Origin: Dipteris shenzhenensis
Lineage: Eukaryota; Polypodiophyta; Polypodiopsida; Gleicheniales
Assembly: GCA_047967505.1 (NCBI GenBank)
Contig: CM106541.1
DNA length: 64,000 nucleotides
Strand: one strand, 5' to 3'
Positions 43,899 through 54,798 of this stretch are shown in pieces; the first letter of the stretch is position 1; each line of letters starts with the position of its first letter. Below the pieces are notes generated by a model. That model saw nothing but the letters and a program-made list of their open reading frames with translations, did no database searches and had not been told where the DNA came from. The position numbers and the translations under genes are program-made.

Positions 43899-46800
43899 CA
43901 ATCCCAATTCCTGCACACCAAGAAGGTCTTTGAACTTGCGTAGCTTCTTTGCGCCCAATGCCTTCGTGAATATGTCAGCTACCTGATCCTCTATGTGGAC
44001 ATAAACTAGATTGATAAGACCTAGTAAAACCTTCTCCTGCACATAGTGATAATGCACGTCAATGTGCTTTGTTCTAGCATGATATATTGGGTTATTTGCC
44101 AAGTGTATACTGCTCATGTTGTCACAATAAATGACAACTGGCCCATCTGTAGATTGATGCATATCATAAAGTAGCTTATGCAACCAAGCTACCTCACATG
44201 CACCCATTGCTGCACCCCTGTACTCAGCCTTTATGCTCGAGAAGGCAACTATAGGCTGTTTCTTACTGCTCCAAGTGACTGTAGCACTCCCAAAAGAGAA
44301 CACATATCCAATGGTAAATCATCTATCATAAATACTACCAGCCCAATCAACATCAGTGTATCCATGCAATTGTATCTGAACCCCAGCCTCATAAAATAGT
44401 CCATACTGCAATGTGGACTTCACATACCTGAGTATGCGTCTAGCCGCATCCAAATGTAGTTTCCTTGGAGCGTCCATAAATGACTTACAAATCCAACAGT
44501 ATAGCTCAAATCTGGCTTGGTAAGCTCTGGTAGACCTGCACAAAATAGGCTCAGTTTTAGGTGTTCTCACAACATCCCTGGTCTTCCTTACTCTAGGTGT
44601 AACAACAGAAGGAATACCCAAATCATCATCAATGCTCTATGTTCTGAGCCACTGGATTCACCATCCACTTAAGAGTGACTTGCATTCACATCAAACATGG
44701 GCTAATCTACCTTCTCTTTTCCTTTTCGTGATACCTGCATACCACTATCTGCATTGCTTTAAGGAGATTCTCTTGATCTCAATCTGCCTATCCATGGCAA
44801 AGTATGTGAACCACTTCTAGAGGACACTGCAGGTCCACTAACATTTTGTGTTTATTGCTGTGAATTCTGTGCATCTACATCATCAATCACATTTACTGGT
44901 TTATACCAGCTGCTCATCTCATCAAAAACAACATCTCTGCTCACTGTAAACTTACGAGTAGAAGGGTTATAGCATCTATACCCTTTCTGCTGCAGAGAAT
45001 AACCAATAAATATGCACTTCTCGGCTTTTGGATCCAACTTGGACCTCAACTCATCTAGCACATGAACATAGGCAATGCAACCAAAAATTTTCAAATGAGA
45101 AATATTTGGTTTCCTACCAGTATACATCTCCTCAGGCGTCATGCCATGTATTGCTACAGTGGGAGTCCTGTTCATTATGTAAACTACTGTAGCAACTACT
45201 TCAGCCCAATAATAATTTGGTAGGTCTGTTTCATTTAGCATGACCCGAGATACCTCTCCAATATGCCTGCTTTTCCTTTCTACAAGTCCATTTTGCTGTG
45301 GGGTATGACTGCATGAATATTTCTGCTTTATGCCATGCTCCTGCAAGAACCTTGCAAACTCATTTGAGTTGTACTCTCCCCCTACATCTGACCTTAGGCA
45401 TTTTATTTATAGGCCTGCTTCTTTTTCAACCATAGCTTTAAAAGCCTTGACATGCCTAAACACTTCACTTTTCTTTTTCATAAAATGCACCCAAAATTTC
45501 TTGCTGTAGTCATCAATAAAAAAGACAAAATAATGGCAGCCTCCAATAGATGCAGTCCACACATCAGAGTGGATTAATTCCAATGGCTTCTTACTCTCTT
45601 GAACATGTCTAGGAAATGGTTTCCTTTCCTGTTTTCCAAAGTGATAGGCTTCACATACCTTATGCATTTCTGCAACCTTGAATTTAGGCAATCCTGCAAC
45701 AATGTTTTGGGCTTGCATTGATTTAAGTCACTGTACATTAACATGACCAATGTGTTTATGCCAGATATCAATATCTGCAACTACACCGGTCCCATGTGCA
45801 AACATTGCTGCACTCAATTCAGGCATGTTTGCGCATCCAACGTAAACATCCTGCCCTTCTTCTTTCCTTTTGCTATCAAGCGACCGTTATTTTTCATATC
45901 CTCAACAAAGCATCCATGAGGATTAAATCTGACCTGCAAGCCCTGCTCAACCATTTGACCAACAAAAACCAGGTTCTTGGTGATATTCGGGACATGAAAT
46001 ACATCAAACAGGTCTTTCCTTTTCCCATCCTGCATAGACGAAGGAATTTTACCAATCTGCACAATAGGATGTGCGATATGATCACTAGTATCCACAAATC
46101 TTGGTCTATCCATTTTCCTTGCATCTTGCATCCATTCTGCATGACCTATCATGTGGTTTGACGCACCTGAGTCAACATACCATACATCATTTCTTTCTTC
46201 TGCACTTGTCACAGAATTGGTCATGTGCTGCACCATAAATAGATGCTCATTTCTGTCATCACCCTGTCTACTAGAAGATGCATAATTGCCTTGCTGCAAT
46301 TTTCCATTCGTAATGTCATTCTGCTTTATGTAGTAGTCTTTAGCCATATGACCCATTTTACCATAGTAGTAGCATTCAACATTGCTGTTTGCATTTTGGC
46401 CTCTCTGCCATCCACCACGACCTCTTTGGCTCCCCCTACCTCTAGAGTTACCACGTTCTCCTCCATAGGACTGGTTTTCTTGAGTTTGCTACGTATTCTA
46501 ATTTCTACTATGGCCTCCAGATCGGCCTGCTCTACCTCTGCCTCTACCTCTTCTAGCATTTGAGTAGAAGACAATTTCTTTTGAAGTTCCTCCTGAAGAA
46601 AATGCACCACCATTTCTCTGCTCTTCAAAAATTAGAAGAGCAAACAACTCCTCAAAGTCAATAAATTTTTCACGGACAGCAATGGATGTCCGCAATTGTG
46701 CATAATCCTTTCCTAGACCATTCAAGGTCACAGAAACTAAATCATCATCTTCCACTGGCAACCCAATGGAAGCAAGTGCATCTGCAATTTTCTTCACCTT

Positions 46801-47199
46801 CATGTGGTAGTCATTGATGCTCATATTTTCTCTCTGCACATCGTGCAACTCCTACTTGAGCTACATTATCCTAGCTTGCATATTTGTGCTATATATTTTT
46901 GCCAAAGTATCCCATGCCTACTTTGGCGTACTTGCATCCTGAATATGCACAATCATAGAATCCGAAATACTGATAGACAGCCGGTAAATAACTTTTCTGG
47001 CTCTCTCATGCCATCCTTTAAATGCCTGCATTTCCTGTTGATTGGGAACATTAGGAAGAATTGGTTCTTCTTCATTTCCTGTAATGAACTCCCAATAGCC
47101 TTTTCCCATAAGGAAATTCATCATTCTAAGCTTCCATGCTTGGAAGTTGTTCTTGTCAAGTTTTTCAGTGACAATCTATGAAAGAGAATTAGATGCCAT
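43881..47199 (-). pseudogene. Copia gag-pol polyprotein, RT deleted (element 5)
   Basis: ATG at 47199 (MASNSLS). Gag, a zinc knuckle (near 46380-46340, first Cys pair CYYYG so damaged), protease DSGASNHM (near 46175), integrase HTPQQNGLVERK (near 45310) and linker to about 44540. Here the text jumps from the SEPILRRSTR-type region to the RT end (ARFELYC). About 1 kb, including HQMDVKNAF and YVDD, is missing. The joint carries a TACCA(G) microhomology. RNase H follows (TWSSKKQP, YCDN) to the GVQELGL codons, then the 5.7-kb insertion. Confidence 0.94.
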
Positions 47200-47652
47200 T
47201 ACAGAACACTGTAAAAAACAGAGCTTCTGCCTCACAAGGGCAAATCTACAAAATTGACGAAAGTGGTATTTAACCACACAGTCACTTCCTAGTGATGATT
47301 TTGCATCAACAAGTAGTAAGGATGATTTTGTAACTCCTAATATCTCTGCACATAGGCATATGATGCAATTTCTGCGGTAACTTTTCACCAACCTGCGGAG
47401 CAGTGGTCGCACAGCAAAAATAGGGCCTTTTTCTCAGTGCTTGCGGAGAAGTTTTGCCTCCAAAACGGGCCCCAAGATGGCCTCGAATTAGAAAAATAAA
47501 GTCACTAAGGGCTTTGCCCTTGCCTGCAGCATATACTGCCCTCTCGCCACACCACGAAGGGCGTCTCAATCTGAGACAATGCACTCTTGCACTTTCCAGT
47601 TGTGCTATCACGAAATTGGTTTGCTTTCTTGAGCTCCTTACCACAAACCAAT

Positions 47653-47663
47653 CTCTGATACCA
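47653..47663 (-). other. Primer binding site, element 5
   Basis: Minus strand TGGTATCAGAG next to the LTR; the following base is changed. Confidence 0.9.
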
Positions 47664-48017
47664 TGTGAAGACAGTGGGAGAGAAGGAAGGAGTCTCACTT
47701 GTAGCTTTCTCACATACATAATGGGGGAATACACACAAAAGTGAGGGCTGAAAATAGTTTTTCTCTTCTTAGTTGTGAAAAGCCAAAAGAACTCTAGTAC
47801 AAAGAAATAGAAGAACCCTATATGTGGGTCTCAAACCAAACTCAGCTAACTAAGGTGGCATACTAACTGAGCCACGAACTAGAGTACATAAGGATAGCTG
47901 TCATCCAGCTATTATTCATGGGCAGTGTACCAACCACATCTGCACCTAACAAGTCAGTGACATAAATGCACAATAGTCACCCTGGCATATCACAAGTCGA
48001 GCTTCGATATCTCAACA
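47664..48017 (-). repeat. 5' LTR of copia element 5
   Basis: 354 bp, plus-strand TGTGAAG to CTCAACA, followed by GGAAT. Confidence 0.95.
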
Positions 48018-50623
48018 GGAATACCCAACTCATCATCAATGTATGTTCTGAGCCACTAGATTCACCATCCACATAAGAGTGACCTGCATTCACATCAACC
48101 ATGGACTGATCTACTTTCTCTTTTTCTTTTCATGTAACCTGCATACCACTATCTGCATTGCTTTGAGGAGATTCTCCTGATCTTAATCTGCCTGTCCATG
48201 GTGAAGTATGTGAACCACTGCTAGAGGACACTACAAGTCCACTAATATTTTGTCATTGCTGTTGTGAATTCTGTGCAGCATTACCGTTTTTGCATCTGCA
48301 TCATCAACCACATTTACTAGTTTATACCACCTGCTCATCTCATCAAAAACAACATCTCTTCTTACTGTAAACTTACGAGTAGAAGGATTATAGCATCTAT
48401 ACCCTTTTTGTTGCACAGAATAACCAATAAAGATGCACTTCTCAGCTTTTGGATCCAACTTGGATCTCAACTCATCTAGCACATGAAGATAGGCAATGCA
48501 ACCAAAAACTTTCAAATGAGAAATATCTGGTTTCCTACAAGTATACCTCTCCTCCAGTGTCATGCCATATATTGCTGCAGTGGGAGTCCTGCTCATTATG
48601 TAGACTGCTATAGCAACTGCTTCAGCCCAATAAAAATTTGGCAGGTCTTTCTCATTGAGCATGGCATGAGATACCTCTCCAATATGCCTGTTTTTCCTTT
48701 CTGCAAGTCCATTTTGCTGTGGGGTATGATTGCATGAATATTGTTGCTTTATGCCATGCTCCTGCAGGAACCTTGCAAACTCATTTGAGAGGTACTCTCC
48801 CCTCCCTCTGACCTTAGGCATTTTATTTGCAAGCCTGTTTCTTTTTCAACCATAGCTTTAAAAGCTTTGAAATGCCTAAGCACTTCACTTTTCTTTTTCA
48901 TAAAATACGCCCAAACTTTTCTATTGTAGTCATCAATAAAAGTGACAAAATAATGATAGCCTCCAATAGATGCACCTTTAGTACTCCACCCATCAGAGTG
49001 GATTAATTCCAATGGCCTCTTACTCTTGAACATGTCTAGGAAATGGTTTCCTTGCCTGTTTTCCAAATTGATAGGCTTCACATATCTTATGCATTTCTGC
49101 AACCTTGAACTTGGGCAATCCTGCAACAATATTTTGGGCCTACATTAATTTAAGTCACTATACATTAACATGACCAATGCGTTTATGCCAGATATCAATA
49201 TCTCCAACTACACCAGTCCCATGTGCAAACATTACTACACTCAATTCAAGCATGTCTGCATCCAACGTAAACATGCTGCCCTTCTTCTTCCCTTTTGCTA
49301 TCAAGCGACCTTCATTTTTCATATCCTCAACAAAGCATCCATGAGTATTAAATCTGACCTGCAAGCCCTGCTCAACTATTTGACCAATAGAAACCGGGTT
49401 CTTGGTGATGGTCGGAACATGAAATACATCAGACAGGTATTTCTTTTTCCCATCCTACATAGATAAAGGAATTTTACCAATCTGCACAATAGGATGTGCA
49501 GTATCATCACCAGCCTCCACAAATCCTGATTTTTCCATTTTCCTTGCATCCTGCATCCATTCTACATGACTCATCATGTGGTTTGATGCACCTGAGTCAA
49601 CATACCACACATGTTGCTTTCTTCTGCACTTGTCATAGCATTGGTCATGCGCTGCAACATAAACAAATGCTCATTTCTGTCATCACCCTGTCTACTAGAG
49701 GATGCATAATTGCCTTGCTGCAATTTTCCATTCATAATGTCATTCTACTTTTTGTAGCAGTCTTTAGCCATATGACCCATTTTACCACATTAGTAGCATT
49801 CAACATTGGTGTTTGCATTTTGGCCTCTTTGCCATCCACCACGACCTCTTTGGCTCCCCCTGCCTCTAAGGTTACCACATCCTCCTCCATAGGACTAGTT
49901 TTCTTGAATTTGCTACATATTCTGATTTCCGCCATGGCCTCCAGATTTGCCTACTCTACCTCTGCCTCTACCTCTTCTAGCATTTGAGTAGAAGACAGTT
50001 TCTTTTGAAGTTTTTCTTGAAGAAGATGCACCACCATTTCTCTGCTCTTCAGAAATTAGAAGAGCAATCAACTCCTCAAAATCAGGAAATTTTTCATGAA
50101 TGGCAATGGATGTCTGGAACTATGCATAATCCTTTCCTAGACCATTCAAGGTCATAGAATCTAAATCATCATCTTCCACTGGTGACCCAATGGAAGAAAC
50201 TGCATCTGCAATCTTCTTCACCTTCAAGTGGTAGTCATTGATGCTCATATTTTCTCTCTGCACATTGTGCAACTCCTACTTGAGCTGCATTTTCTTGGCT
50301 TGTGTATTTGTGCTATCCATTTTTGCCAAAGTATCCCATGCCTCCTTTAGCGTACTTGCATCCTGAATATGCACAATCATAGAATCTGAAATAATGATAG
50401 ACAGCCAGTACATAACTTTTCTGGCTCTCTCATGCCAACCTTTAAATGCCATCATGTCCTATTGATTGGGAACATTAGGAAGAACTGGTTCTTCTTCATT
50501 TCCTATAATGAACTCCCAATAGCCTTTTCCCATAAGGAAATTCATCATTCTAAACTTCCATACTTGGAAGTTGTTCTTGTCAAGCTTTTCAATGACAATT
50601 TGTGAAAGAGAGTTAGATGCCAT
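48018..50623 (-). pseudogene. Copia gag-pol 5' half, composite A host copy
   Basis: ATG at 50623. Gag, zinc knuckle (near 49800, one codon of CYYCG changed to a stop), protease, integrase (HTPQQNGLAERKNRH near 48700) and linker to HSYVDGES and ELGIPS at 48018, where element 5 interrupts it. The rest of pol is at 36735-37822. Several stops, and a loss near 48815 that changes RSDGGGEYLS. Confidence 0.93.
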
Positions 50624-51143
50624 TACAGAACACTGCAAAATATTCTATCACTGCAAAAAACACAACTTCTGCCCGCAAAACTGACGAAACTGGTATTTGA
50701 CAACACAGTCACTTCTTAGTGAGGGATTTTCATCAACAAGCAATAAGAATGATATTGGCACTCCTAATATCTCTGTGCATAGGCATACGATGCAATCTCT
50801 GTGGCAACTTTTCACCGACCTATAGAACAATGGTCGTACAGCCAAAACAGGCCACTTTTCTAAGTGCCTGCAGAAAACTTCCGCCACCAAAATGGGCCCT
50901 GAAACGGCGTCAAATCAGAAAAATAATGTCACCAAGAGCTTTGCCCACTCCCATCGCATATACTACCCTCTCGCTACACCGCGAAAGGCATCTCAATGTG
51001 AGACAGCAGTGCACTCTTGCACTTTCTAGCTGTGCTACCTATGGAGATTTGCTCCCAAACTCAAAAAAGGAAAGCATCACTGATCCTCTTACGAAGACAC
51101 TGCGAACTTGGTTTGCTTCCTTCAGCTCCTTACCATGAACCAA

Positions 51144-51155
51144 GCTCTGATACCA
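51144..51155 (-). other. Primer binding site, composite A host copy
   Basis: Minus strand TGGTATCAGAGC abutting the LTR. Confidence 0.95.
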
Positions 51156-51513
51156 TGTGAAGAGAGTGGGAGAGAGGTAAGGAGTCTCACTTGTAGCTTT
51201 CTCACATACACAATGGAGGAATACGCACAAAGGTGGAGGCTGAAAATAGTTTTCCTCTTCTTAGTTGTGAAATCCAAAAGACTCTCTCTCTAGTACAAAA
51301 TGAATAGATGAACCCTATATGTGGGTCTCAATCCAAACTCAGCTAACCTAAGTGGCATACTAACTAAGCCACTAACTAGAGTACATAAAGATAGTTGTCA
51401 TCGAGCTATTATTCATGGGCGGTGTACCAACCGCATTTGCAGCTAACAAGTCGGTGACATAAATGCACAATGGTCACCCTGGCATATCACGAGTGGAGCT
51501 CGATATCTCAACA
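51156..51513 (-). repeat. 5' LTR of composite A host copy
   Basis: 358 bp, plus-strand TGTGAAG to CTCAACA. The outer flank ATTGG does not match CTCCC beside the left LTR at 35421, so composite A is not one simple integration. Confidence 0.95.
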
Positions 51514-51753
51514 ATTGGCACCCACTGGAAAGTTCGGGCTATAAGGTTGGTTATCAAATGTTCCAATGAAATTACACTCTTTTGTGCTACACTATCTGTG
51601 ACTAAGTTTTTCTTGTGTTCTTCTTTAGGAACTTCATGGAAGATGTGATGGGAAGAATGGATGGGGATGATATTGACTGTTCATATGCTCTAGCTAGTTT
51701 ATTGAAGTCAAGCGATGTCATTGGGATACTAAGGGACCCAACACACAAGTGCC
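51514..51753 (+). pseudogene. Degraded spliced gene, upstream piece
   Basis: Unrecognised gene. A coding stretch begins after a plausible AG acceptor (TTCTTTAG, 51621-51628) and reads NFMEDVMGRMDGDDIDC... to RDPTHKC at 51753. There gag-only element B interrupts it. Skipping that element and one GTGCC copy, the frame continues at 54799 as LRVQVSEEVMKYF, which shows both pieces are one gene. A possible earlier exon (51514-51546) ends AAG before GTTGGT; that is a guess. Its upstream part is cut off by the copia LTR at 51513. Confidence 0.6.
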
Positions 51754-52102
51754 TGACAAAGTGAGGATCCTATTCTCCTAGTCACTAAGATGACATCCTA
51801 ATACAACACTAATCTACGGAGGATGCAACCTAAGTGCAAGCATGATGAAGAGAGTGCTCATGACATGTATCTCAAGTCAATTAGGTTCCAAGATAGATTA
51901 GCTTGGACTCATAAAGAGAATCTTGAGATAGTGCAAAGTGCTTGATTGATATTCCTTCAAATGAACCTCCCTTTTATAGGTGAGGGTACTTACATCCATT
52001 TTGCTTGCTCACATGTGGGATATCTCCTCCATGCCATGTGGCAGCTTACCCTTTGCTCATACCTTTGCTCTACATGTGCTCATGGCACCATATCTCTCAA
52101 CA
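51754..52102 (-). repeat. 3' LTR of gag-only element B
   Basis: 349 bp, plus-strand TGACAAAGTGAGG to CTCAACA; on the minus strand TGTTGAG to TTTGTCA. Confidence 0.95.
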
Positions 52103-52290
52103 CCTCCCCTTGGTGCCATAATCCTTTGGCTACTGCAAGGTGGTCAGATGTGAGTTACATTCCATCACCTCCCCTTAGTGCTTGCATTGCTACTTAAGGT
52201 GGTAAAGTGTGGCTTTTACATGTCAATACCTCCCCTGGGTGCTTTCATAGCTACTCTCAGGTGGTCAGGTTTGATTACAAAACATAGGCA
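52101..52290 (-). repeat. Triplicated polypurine-tract region
   Basis: Three imperfect ~60-65-bp units begin CACCTCCCCTTGGTGC (52101), CACCTCCCCTTAGTGC (52166) and TACCTCCCCTGGGTGC (52227). On the minus strand each carries AGGGGAGGTG, and the one next to the LTR is the working polypurine-tract candidate. Confidence 0.85.
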
Positions 52291-52312
52291 AGGTTGGCAA
52301 GGTTTTTGCTTT

Positions 52313-53122
52313 TCAATACATTCCATTGATGTCACCTTTTGGCTCATGGCTTGATGATGACTCCACGTAGTTGACTTGTTGATTCTTCAATCTGCAATCT
52401 TCTTCCTTGTGTCCGAGCTTCTTGCAATGGTGACGCTTTGGTTTGTTCTTCAATCTGCAGTCACTTTGATAGTGACCCATCCTTCCGCAATGGTAGCATT
52501 TCACTGATGTTTTACTGAATAGTGCTTGTTCTTCATTATAGCTGTTGTATGTTGATGTCGATGTCGATGTCGATGCCTTTAACTCTCTTTCTTTTTCGAG
52601 AAGAGAGGATACACATTCTTCAAACTTTGGATCTGGCAAATTCTTCAAAGTGGTTGTCAATGCATTATACTCTGCAGGCATGCTTTTAAGGAGAATTGCA
52701 AGTGCATCTTTCTCTCCTACTTTTGCATTTATGCCCTCTAGTTGAGTCATAATGCTTTTGATTTTGTTGACAAATTGTGCCATGGATTCATTGAAGCCCA
52801 TGTGCATACCATAGAATTCAATCTTAAGATGAATTTCTTGGTTTTTGGCTTTTGCACCAAACACTGTGTTCAACTCATCCCATGCATCCTTGGCATGATC
52901 CTTAGAGTCTATATGATGAATTATGTTTGGACCCAAGTGCAATCCAATGAGTGATAGTGCTGCTTCATCTTTTTCCTTCCAGGCATCATTTTGTGCAGTG
53001 GGTATGTCTTCTTTTACAATCTTCCAAAGCTTTTGGTGCATCAGAAGATATCTCATTTGTGTAGACCATGTGTGAAATCCATCCCCGGTAAACTTCTCAA
53101 CAGTTGGAGTGCAGATTGCCAT
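52313..53122 (-). CDS. Intact copia-type Gag of element B
   Basis: 269 codons, ATG at 53122 to the stop at 52313-52315, no breaks. N-terminal KFTGDGFHTWSTQMRYLL and HQKLWKIVKED match the start of plant copia Gag. The middle, HAKDAWDELNTVFGAKAKNQ and MAQFVNKIKSIMTQLEG, then LLKSMPAEYNALTTTLKNLP, is UBN2-type capsid. A Ser/Thr run precedes the zinc knuckle CYHCGRMGHYQSDC. A second knuckle, HHCKKLGHKEEDC, has lost its first Cys. Expected role: particle assembly and packaging of the element RNA in the cytoplasm. No protease follows, and the frame ends after SSSSHEPKGD. It is the longest undamaged frame of clear biological meaning in the window. Confidence 0.9.
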   Translation of the reverse strand: MAICTPTVEKFTGDGFHTWSTQMRYLLMHQKLWKIVKEDIPTAQNDAWKEKDEAALSLIGLHLGPNIIHHIDSKDHAKDAWDELNTVFGAKAKNQEIHLKIEFYGMHMGFNESMAQFVNKIKSIMTQLEGINAKVGEKDALAILLKSMPAEYNALTTTLKNLPDPKFEECVSSLLEKERELKASTSTSTSTYNSYNEEQALFSKTSVKCYHCGRMGHYQSDCRLKNKPKRHHCKKLGHKEEDCRLKNQQVNYVESSSSHEPKGDINGMY

Positions 53123-54432
53123 TGCAAAGGTCTTACCAGTTTGATGATACTTTCAAATCTGGCAGTGTCTAATTGCATACAATGATTCTAACATGACAAG
53201 CGCGTAGAGCTCGAAAAGACGATCACTTTTCCTTTTTGGAGCATGTGCAAATTCTTCCTGGATTGCAAGTTATGGCTTGTTGAAGCTTTTGTGAAGAAGA
53301 GGGGGCCTTGATGATGTGGCTCAGGCATTCACATGCTGCATTCAAGACTGTGCTTAGAAAGGGGCTGTGTGCTTAGGTGGCCCTGTGCCATGTGGCAACC
53401 TTCTAACCCAAGTTAGTTAACCCAAGTCTAGATTAACTTAACCATGGTCCACGCAACTAAACCTAACCATGGTGATCATTAAGGTAACCACAGTTAAGTC
53501 CTATCTTGACACGTGTCAATCAATGAAACCTTGGAGAAAGAGAAGAAAGAGATTTCTGAAGCTTCTGCGACGACGGCGACGTAGACTCTCAGGAGCTGCG
53601 AGATGCGGGGTCGTAGGCTGGCTGCTGGAGGTTTGTCGTGGGCATCGCAATGGGAAGAAGATGGGCTTGGAGGATGTGCGTATTCAGTCGCTGGTGCAAG
53701 GGGGGGCCGTGAGGTGTTACTGTGTCGATGGAGCCTAGGCGTTTGAGACGGAGCAGCTGTAGAGGTCATTTGTTGGAGAGGCTAGTGCTGCGGAGTCACT
53801 CATCTGATGAGAGTGTTGAATGAAAAGTCGCCTTGCATGTCCCGTGGGAGCTGAGGTGCATGAACGCTTCGTAGTTGTTGTTGAGGCACCGTATGAGGCA
53901 GTTGTGGCTGTGGGCAGCTTGGGCATTGTGGAGCCGAGTTGGTAGGTGTCGTTGAAGTTGTGGATGCACAGAGCTGGCTGGGCTGTTGGAGATCATTTGG
54001 AGTCAAGTGACTGCGTTGAGGGAGTTGGAGGTGCTATTCAGAAGTCCTGTGGGCTGTTGCTATTGTAGTGCTTGCTGCTGCTGCAAGATGCCTTGATCGT
54101 TGGGAATTGAAGCTACCGCGAGTAGAGGTGTGCCATTTGATAGTCAGGAAGCTCACTGTTTGTACTTGCTAGTCTATGGATGGCACAGCTGAGCTGCTGT
54201 TCTATGAGCCAGGAGACGGCCTTTTTGCAGACGGAGTCGCTACTGCTTGAGTGAACACTCAAAAACCTCAATATCTCATAGAAGAAAGAAGAAGAAGTTC
54301 TAGTTCTCACAAGAACGGAAATATCTCAAATTTTCATGGACGGAATTCTCTCAATCTAAAAACTAAAACTAACCTAGGAGAAAACTTGTGCTCCTAATGC
54401 AACCTACAACTAAACTAGGCGACTAGACCTAA
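53123..54432 (-). other. Long leader of gag-only element B
   Basis: About 1.3 kb between primer site and gag. The part 53530-54080 is GC-richer than the surroundings, with many CGACGG and GCTGCTG-type triplets, and may be captured non-retrotransposon sequence. Short frames exist on both strands; none was recognised. Confidence 0.4.
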
Positions 54433-54444
54433 GCTCTGATACCA
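54433..54444 (-). other. Primer binding site, gag-only element B
   Basis: Minus strand TGGTATCAGAGC directly at the LTR end (54445). Confidence 0.96.
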
Positions 54445-54793
54445 TGACAAAGTGAGGATCCTATTCTCCTAGTCACTAAGACGACATCCTAATACAACAC
54501 TAATCTACGGAGGATGCAACCTAAGTGCAAGCATGATGAAGAGAGTGCTCATGACATGTATCTCAAGTCAATTAGGTTCCAAGATAGATAAGCTTGGACT
54601 CATAAAGAGAATCTTGAGATAGTGCAAAGTGCTTGATTGATATTCCTTCAAATGAACCTCCCTTTTATAGGTGAGGGTACTTACATCCATTTTGCTTGCT
54701 CACATGTGGGATATCTCCTCCATGCCATGTGGCAGCTTACCCTTTGCTCATACCTTTGCTCTACATGTGCTCATGGCACCATATCTCTCAACA
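54445..54793 (-). repeat. 5' LTR of gag-only element B
   Basis: 349 bp. Two differences seen from the other LTR (GACGACATCC for GATGACATCC; GATAAG for GATTAG). Confidence 0.95.
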
Positions 54794-54798
54794 GTGCC

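Larger units (their letters stand above)
37823..48017 (-). mobile_element. Copia element 5, nested in composite A
   Basis: Minus-strand main-family copy inserted in the pol gene of another copy. The 5-bp target duplication GGAAT is present at 37818-37822 and 48018-48022, and the host pol text continues across it. The element has both LTRs, a primer site, a polypurine tract, gag and a partial pol. A 5.7-kb segment with inverted ends (38196-43898) lies between RNase H and the polypurine tract. About 1 kb of RT is deleted. Confidence 0.95.
51754..54793 (-). mobile_element. Gag-only LTR retrotransposon B, young
   Basis: Complete 3040-bp minus-strand element with 349-bp LTRs, tRNA-Met primer site and target duplication GTGCC (51749-51753 and 54794-54798). 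By eye the LTRs differ at only two positions. The internal region holds an unbroken 269-codon gag and about 1.3 kb of leader; no pol domain is present. It inserted in an exon of the degraded gene. Its Gag is related in pattern to element A but the LTRs are different. Confidence 0.93.

Noticed and set aside
46804-47181. 125-codon plus-strand frame; similar frames antisense to gag in other copies
   Set aside because: Antisense shadow of copia gag; it recurs wherever gag is present and has no independent support.
35421-51513. Composite A as a single integration of a linear molecule with inverted LTRs
   Set aside because: Outer 5-bp flanks are CTCCC and ATTGG, not a duplication.
53469-54310. Small genes in the leader of gag-only element B
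   Set aside because: Competing short frames on both strands, none with a recognisable domain or start context.
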